DNA from: Adiantum capillus-veneris
Taxonomy: Eukaryota; Streptophyta; Polypodiopsida; Polypodiales; Pteridaceae
Reading direction: 5' to 3'
Assembly: GCA_014529385.2 (NCBI GenBank)
Contig: CM043962.1
Location: forward strand, 54,455,905 to 54,519,904
DNA length: 64,000 nt
Each line of letters begins with the position of its first letter. Within the stretch, counting starts at the first letter, position 1. Shown here piece by piece: positions 58,321-64,000 of this stretch. The position numbers and the translations under genes are program-made. Under the pieces are notes generated by a model. That model was given only the letters and a program-made list of their open reading frames with translations, was not told the origin of the DNA and ran no database searches.

Positions 58321-61026
58321 ATGAGACTTTCTTTCATGACCGCACTAAAAGCCTGCGCTAAGAAGAAGGATTTGTCACAAGGCTGCAAGCTCCATGCTGA
58401 TATTCGCGCTTGTGGGCTACTTGAGAAGGACCCAGGCTTAGGGAACACGCTGATCAGTATGTATGCCAAGTGCGGTGCACTTGTCAGAGCACAACAAGTC
58501 TTTGACGAGCTTCCTTTCCGAACTGTCATAGCTTGGACTTCACTTATTGCAGGGTATGTGCACCATGGGCAGGGCGAGGAAGCTCTGGGTTGTTTCCAGC
58601 AGATGCGAAGCCAGGGCTTCTGTCCAGATGCTTTTACCTATTCTTGCGTTTTGAGGGCATGCAGCATTATGCAAGATGTTGACGTGGGCAGACAACTTCA
58701 TGATGAGATTGTATGTCAGGGGCTCTTGAAAAACAATGCCGTGCTTGGCGGAGCCTTGGTTGACATGTATGCCAAATGTGGTGCACTTTTGAAAGCACAG
58801 CAGGTATTTGATGCGCTTCCTTTGCGCAATGCGGTCTCTTGGACTGCATTGATTGCAGGATATGCCCAACATGGACAGGGCCAAGAAGCTCTGGGCTGTT
58901 TTCAGCAAATGCAGAGCCAGGGCTTCTCTCCAAATGCGACAACCTTTGCTTGTGTTTTGAAGGCATGTGCCATTATGCAAGACGTTGATGTTGGTAATCA
59001 AGTTCATGATGAGCTTGTTTGTCAAGGGCTTCTGGAAAACAATGTTGTGCTTGGCGGAGCTTTGGTCGACATGTATGCCAAATGTGGTGTACTTTCAAAA
59101 GCACAAAAGGTTTTTGATTTGCTTCCTATTCACAATCCGGTCTGTTGGAATGCATTGATTGCAGGGTATGCCCAACAGGGGCAGGGCAAAGAAGCTCTAG
59201 GCTGTTTCGAGCAGATGCAGAGCAAGGGCTTCTCTCCGGATGCGGTCACATATGCTTGCGTTTTGAAGGCATGTGGTATTATGCAAGACTTTGAAATTGG
59301 CAAAAAAATTCATGATGAGATTGTTCGTCAGGGGCTGTTGAGCAGCAATGCTGTGCTTGGAGGAGCTTTGGTCGACATGTATGCCAAATGTGGTGCACTT
59401 TTGAAAGCACAAAAAGTTTTTGATGCGCTTCCTGTGCGCAATGCGGTCTCTTGGACTGCATTGATTACAGGATATACTCAACATGGGCAGGCCCAGGAAG
59501 CTCTGGGCTTTTTTCAGCAAATGCGGAGTCAGGGTCTCTCTCCAAACGCAGTCACCTATGCTTGCGCTTTGAAGGCATGTGGGATTACGCAAGACGTTGA
59601 GTTGGGTAATCAAATTCATGATGAGATTGTTAGTCAGGGGCTGTTGAAAGACAGTCAAGAACTATTTCAAAACAGCATCCTGCTTGGTGGAGCTTTGGTC
59701 GACATGTACGCCAAATGTGGGGCACTTCTGAAAGCACAAAAAGTTTTTGATGCTCTTCATGTGCGTAATGCGGTCTCTTGGACTGCATTGATTGCTGGTT
59801 ATGCCCAACATGGGCAGGGCGATGAAGCTCTGTGCTGTTTTCAGAAAATGCAGAGTGAAGGCTTCTCCCCAGATGCAGTCACATATGCTTGCGCCTTGAA
59901 GGCATGTGGAATAGTGCAAGAAGTTGGCATCGGCAAGAAAATTCATGATGAGATTGTTAGTCAGGGGTTGTTGAAGAACAATGTCGTGCTTGGAGGAGCT
60001 TTGGTCGACATGTATGCCAAATGTGGTGCACTTTTGAAGGCACAAAAAGTTTTTGACACGCTTCCTGTGCATAGTGATATTGCTTGGACTGCATTGATTG
60101 GAGGATATGCCCAAAATGGGCAAGGCCAGGAAGCTCTGGGCTGTTTTCAGCAAATGCGGAGTCAAGGCTTCTCTCCAAATGCGGTCACCTATGCTTGTGT
60201 TTTGAAGGCATGTGGCATTACGCAAGATATTGACGTGGGTAATCAAATTCATGATGAGATTGTTAGACAGGGTCTGTTGAAAGACAGCCAAGGGCTGCTT
60301 CAAAACAACCTCGTGCTTGGTGGAGCTTTGGTCGACATGTACGCCAAATGTGGTGCACTTTTGAAAGCACAAAAAATTTTCGACGCACTTCCTGTCCGCA
60401 ATGCGGTCTCCTGGACTGCATTGATTGCAGGATATGCCCAACATGGCCATGGCGAGGAAGCTCTGGGCTTTTTTCAGCGAATGCGGAGTGATGGCTTCTC
60501 TCCACATGCAGTCACATGGAATGCGCTTATAGGGGGATATGCCCAGCAAGGGCTTGCCAAGGAAGCATTGGACTGCTTTCAATGGATGCAAAAGGAGGGC
60601 ATTTCCCCGGATGCAATTACTTTTCTTAATGTGCTTAATGCTTGTAGTCACTCAGGCTTGGTAGATCAGGGTGAAATGTATTTTGATAATATGAGGGAAA
60701 CATATGGCATTGCACCCAGTGAAGGACACTACACTTGCATGGTTGTGCTCTTTGGAGGTGCAAGGCTGTTTAATAAAGCTATGAGAGTAATTAGGATGAT
60801 GCCATCCCTTGAAGATTATCCTCGAGTTTTATCTGCTCTTCTAGGTGCTTGTCGAAAATGGGGAAATGTGAAGCTGGGGAGGTTTGCATTTGAGCGTGTA
60901 GTACAAATAGACCGATGTAATGCAGGAGCATATGTCTTAATGAGTAATATTTATGCAGCTGCTGGCATGCAGGAGGAGGCCAAAAACATTGAACGAATGA
61001 GGAAAAAAAATGCCGCTTGGAAGTAG
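58321..61026 (+). CDS. PLS-class pentatricopeptide repeat protein with E-type end, no DYW
   Basis: 901 residues, intronless and uninterrupted. PPR proteins bind single-stranded RNA in mitochondria or plastids, one repeat per base; PLS-class members usually direct C-to-U editing. Seven MYAKCGxLxxAQ units recur about every 101-109 residues, each followed by a WTALIAGYAQHGQGQEALG-like and a VTYACVLKACG-like motif, that is, P-L-S triplets. Two units carry an extra DSQxLxQN insertion. After the seventh triplet come WNALIGGYAQQG, ITFLNVLNACSHSGLVDQG and an E-type region (LGACRKWGNVKLG, YVLMSNIYAAAGMQEEA), ending at AAWK. The catalytic DYW domain is absent, so editing would need a partner in trans. 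The chosen ATG is the first in the open frame; the protein begins inside a repeat without an obvious transit peptide, so a 5' exon or lost N-terminus is possible. Confidence 0.88.
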   Translation: MRLSFMTALKACAKKKDLSQGCKLHADIRACGLLEKDPGLGNTLISMYAKCGALVRAQQVFDELPFRTVIAWTSLIAGYVHHGQGEEALGCFQQMRSQGFCPDAFTYSCVLRACSIMQDVDVGRQLHDEIVCQGLLKNNAVLGGALVDMYAKCGALLKAQQVFDALPLRNAVSWTALIAGYAQHGQGQEALGCFQQMQSQGFSPNATTFACVLKACAIMQDVDVGNQVHDELVCQGLLENNVVLGGALVDMYAKCGVLSKAQKVFDLLPIHNPVCWNALIAGYAQQGQGKEALGCFEQMQSKGFSPDAVTYACVLKACGIMQDFEIGKKIHDEIVRQGLLSSNAVLGGALVDMYAKCGALLKAQKVFDALPVRNAVSWTALITGYTQHGQAQEALGFFQQMRSQGLSPNAVTYACALKACGITQDVELGNQIHDEIVSQGLLKDSQELFQNSILLGGALVDMYAKCGALLKAQKVFDALHVRNAVSWTALIAGYAQHGQGDEALCCFQKMQSEGFSPDAVTYACALKACGIVQEVGIGKKIHDEIVSQGLLKNNVVLGGALVDMYAKCGALLKAQKVFDTLPVHSDIAWTALIGGYAQNGQGQEALGCFQQMRSQGFSPNAVTYACVLKACGITQDIDVGNQIHDEIVRQGLLKDSQGLLQNNLVLGGALVDMYAKCGALLKAQKIFDALPVRNAVSWTALIAGYAQHGHGEEALGFFQRMRSDGFSPHAVTWNALIGGYAQQGLAKEALDCFQWMQKEGISPDAITFLNVLNACSHSGLVDQGEMYFDNMRETYGIAPSEGHYTCMVVLFGGARLFNKAMRVIRMMPSLEDYPRVLSALLGACRKWGNVKLGRFAFERVVQIDRCNAGAYVLMSNIYAAAGMQEEAKNIERMRKKNAAWK

Positions 61027-63371
61027 CCAGGATGTAGCTGCTGATGCGATGGAAATGCTCATAATTTTTGATGTCAGGAAAATGAACGTTCTGAGTGTGA
61101 ATTTCATTTCTAAAAGGGATACTTCTTACTAGACTTGCTCGATTCTTTTCGTGTCCTTTTGATGGGAGAATGATAAGCCTTTTGGATGGGAAGCATTTTC
61201 ATTCCTGATAAGAAAGTTCATCCTTAAGGTTATGGTTGCTAGATTTTTCTTTCTTCTACGCATGTCTCCTTGATGGGGGGCAATGATGAAAGTTCTGGTT
61301 GAAATGCAACTCTCATCAGTAGATCGTGTTAGGATCAACGACATGTTAGTCCTGTTTGTGCTTCTATGCTGGAAGAATGGTAATTTATGCCTTTCAGTAT
61401 GGTTCTTTGTGCTTGCGAATTATGAAAGTATGAGGGGGTGGATGTATAAGGCACAGAGTTGGTGTTATGCTTTTACCAAGCATCAAGTTTGAGGTCACGT
61501 CTATATCAATGAAGTTCACAGGCATTAAAACCTATGGCAGGAAGTTTCTTGATGACTGGTACCTAGACTTGACCTAGAACTTGATTATAATATGCTGAAT
61601 CCTTTAGAATGTGTTAGTATTTGCTTCATTCTTGAGGGTAAAGCATTGACATTGAAGGCATAAGAACTCTAGAAGGAAATGGGATAACCGTTCTATTGGT
61701 CTAGGTGATAGAGAGAGATAGGAACACGACTAGGGTGGTATGTGCTTTTCATGTCTGTAAAGGAGATGAGCTAGTACATCATGCTCACCCAAAGCTCACA
61801 TCTTCAAGGTGGTCTCCAATGACTAACTTACTCTGCGGGGGGTTGGGGGCGGTGGGGGGGTGGTATCTCTTTGTTGCAAACCACAAAGTAATTGCTCAAA
61901 AATAGAGACTCCTAAGAACATTTGAAGCTTCCAATGATTCTTTGAGAATGTTTTGTAAGGGATTGTGATTAAATGTGTGACCTCGGGGAGGTTCAAGAAA
62001 AGGCTATTTTTAATTCTTTTAATTGTCACATTTTAATTTACAAAGGGGTCTTATTTAATGAAATTCAATAGAAGGCTTACATATTAAATAGGAAAAGGGT
62101 CTCCTATAATCAATAAAATCACAAATAAGGATTTTTAATAATATCCCTTGTACACATGATATAGTAGTGTTGCATAGAGTGAACACTCTTAAGATTGGGA
62201 CTAGTTCATTGCCTTTTTTCTAGGTCTTCCTAAACTAAGAAAGAAATTTTTTTGAGAAATAATTTTCGAGTTTGCCAAAGAATGAAAGGGAAACAAGACT
62301 GAGAAACTTTTTTGAAAGTGGCATTTCCAAAAGAATCGCGTCACATGCTTTTGACAAGGATTGACAAAATACCGAAGTAAAAAGCTTAAAATTACCCCAA
62401 CGTTTTTTAATTCAAACACTCTTCTCATTATTGTAAAATACAACCAATATTCTCTCTCCAACATTTTTTACATGGCAAAACAGTGACCTCAAACTTCCCT
62501 AATGAGTGTATGGAAAGCGAGCTTGTGTAAAGAAAGATACTAGACGGTAACTTTCTCATAAGAGTTTACAAGGGGTGGGAAATTACCAGACGGAAGAGTC
62601 TTTGGCAAATTCAAAAATAATTTCTCTAAAAATGGCTTTGTTTTGGCATCTCCTTCTTCACCATATTCAAACTCATCATTTTCTTTACCATACTCAACCT
62701 TTTTTTTTTTGTTCCAATCGCACAAATCCCGTTGTCTAAGTGCGTGGCTCTCTAGGGTCGATCGGAAAAGCGCCAGGCTTCTGACCATAGACGGATAAGC
62801 AGCTGAGGTGCAAACCAAGGGAAACGAGTGCAGTTAGGAGTGATTTTAGTGTTAATAAGAAGATATAGTGACACTTAGAGAGCAATTGTGAAAGAATATT
62901 ACAGATCAAAACATAATTAATGGCTAAAATATAAATTGAGACAAGATATCGGCACATACATGGCACTGCAATCAACAAATGCTTCCAATTTTTTATCTCC
63001 GATAACCCTATTACAAACTGGGTGCATATGCCATCATTGGTTTGCCTTTTGATTTGCAAACCCTAACTAGAAATCCATAATCCAATGGAAGCAATCTGTA
63101 ATCGCTAGGCGAATCCCCACTCTGTAATGCTCCTTTGCCCGTCAGTTCCTAAAATTTATTCTTCCGCCCTCTAATCGGTCGATGCTAACCCATGAGGGTA
63201 AGAGGCCAACACCCTACCATCCAAGCTTTTGAGCCTTGAGTTGACAAAGAAAGCTAGAAGAACAAAACGTGAAGGACTACAATTTTCGCAAGGCGAGGAT
63301 CACATGCAACGCAAAACTCACCGAGCATAAAAAACACGACGGCTTCAAGCTTTACAAGGTATTAGTTGACG

Positions 63372-63405
<34 letters not shown>

Positions 63406-63480
63406 ATTAGTGTGTGTTTACCATGGCCTACGAGGATATCCCACCTACATACACTTTTGATTTTGAGTACGTACATTAAA
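61027..63480. other. Downstream region of the PPR gene, no gene recognised
   Basis: The first few hundred bases are probably 3' UTR. The rest holds only short ORFs without motifs, a poly-T run near 62700 and a (CT)n run at 63378-63402. Confidence 0.45.
63378..63402. repeat. (CT)n microsatellite
   Basis: About 12 CT units before the gag of element D. Confidence 0.9.
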
Positions 63481-64000
63481 ATCTGGCTACTACGGGTGCT
63501 ACAAACATTAATATGCATGACGATGATGATCTAGGAGATCATGGACTTGTAGATATGACTGCTTTCAAGACTTCGGAAAATTACCAAAGCGTACTTGAAT
63601 CGCGACCTCTCTGCACTAAATGCAAATGTTACAGACCTTACTGAGTTACTTGAAAAATTATGAATTCACGGACGGCTCAAGGAGCCCAAGCTAGCACCGT
63701 TCAAGGAACCCAAGCTCGCATGACTCAAGGAGTCCATGAGGCAAGTGCTTCAGAAGATGCAGAAGATAGCAATGCATTACTTAAGAATATCACCATTCCT
63801 GAGCTTCACGGTGAAGGGCGTGATCGCAACAAGGATGCTTATAATACGTTCTTACGGTAATGGAGTGATATTCATAGATAGAGACACACCCCAGATATTA
63901 AGACAACTGTGGAAACAAGTCTATCTCTTAAAGGCAAGGCCTATAAATGGTGGATGACATTTCCAATAGATGCTCGTCCTTAGTCTTGGGCTACGTTTCA
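63480..64000 (+). pseudogene. Start of a Ty3 Gag (element D), cut by the window edge
   Basis: Reading frames near 63660-64000 give a Gag N-terminus: NITIPELHGEG, then NKDAYNTFLR, a stop near 63858, and after that SLSLKGKAYKWWM and WATF at the window end, the usual retrotransposon Gag pattern. Repeated AQGxQARMTQG-like units precede it. It differs from the A and E Gags. The element continues beyond 64000. Confidence 0.65.

Noticed and set aside
59662-60651. 329-codon ORF on the minus strand of the PPR gene, and similar ones at 58540-59025 and 59197-59658
   Set aside because: Shadow frames of the repeated PPR sequence; they recur because the repeat units recur.
62540-63059. ORFs of about 100 codons on the minus strand downstream of the PPR gene
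   Set aside because: AT-rich, low complexity, no motif, no conserved neighbour.
63165-63240. tRNA-like stretch on the minus strand with an AGCTTGGATGGTAG D-arm look
   Set aside because: The B-box region has extra bases and the arms do not pair well. At most a decayed tRNA-derived piece.

Overview
The window is plant nuclear DNA, most likely from a large-genome leptosporangiate fern. This is an inference: the single host gene is a PPR protein with the long, nearly identical P-L-S triplets I associate with fern editing factors, and the rest is LTR-retrotransposon sequence of plant-type Tat (Ty3) and Tork-like (Ty1/copia) lineages. No rRNA, convincing tRNA, CRISPR or prokaryotic feature was seen. 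Coordinates of domains and repeat edges were read by eye. || Layout: (1) 1-7875, 3' part of a Tat-type Ty3 element (A1) on +, with an uninterrupted Gag-Pol frame and a 2.7 kb 3' LTR. (2) 7876-9396, non-coding, ending in a piece that looks like the tail of another Tat LTR. (3) 9397-15170, a decayed minus-strand Ty3 element (E) in tandem form: LTR, gag, LTR, leader, gag fragment. (4) 15176-17569 plus 28706-about 31131, one minus-strand copia element (copia-1) split in two by (5) 17570-28705, a complete but inactive second copy of the Tat element (A2, minus strand, 11.1 kb, two 2.65 kb LTRs). (6) 31132-35250, mostly featureless, with one isolated LTR end and initiator-Met primer site. (7) 35250-40233, two Tat fragments (B: integrase plus 3' LTR; C: RT plus two RNase H) in an order that looks circularly permuted. 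(8) 40751-56100, an unusual minus-strand reverse-transcriptase element (X) between 3 kb direct repeats; the right repeat is split by a well-preserved copia element (copia-3, 48346-53896). (9) 56808-57263, a fragment of a second element of the same RT class. (10) 58321-61026, an intact PPR gene. (11) 61027-63480, featureless flank. (12) 63480-64000, the start of another Ty3 gag. || How it fits together: almost everything is nested mobile DNA. The order of events can be read: E inserted, copia-1 entered its 5' LTR, A2 entered copia-1 (4-bp duplication ATAG), and copia-3 entered one repeat of X (flank AGGCC on both sides). A1 has an open Gag-Pol frame and could have supplied proteins to decayed relatives such as A2. 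The PPR gene is the only likely host function: an organelle RNA-binding or editing factor. || Main points for a second look: element X with its 3 kb repeats and divergent RT; an abrupt change in repeat divergence exactly at the copia-3 insertion; a compensated hairpin followed directly by TGGTGCCCC in three Tat LTR families; a permuted Tat copy; paired homologous small ORFs in the A2 leader; and seven nearly identical triplets in the PPR gene.
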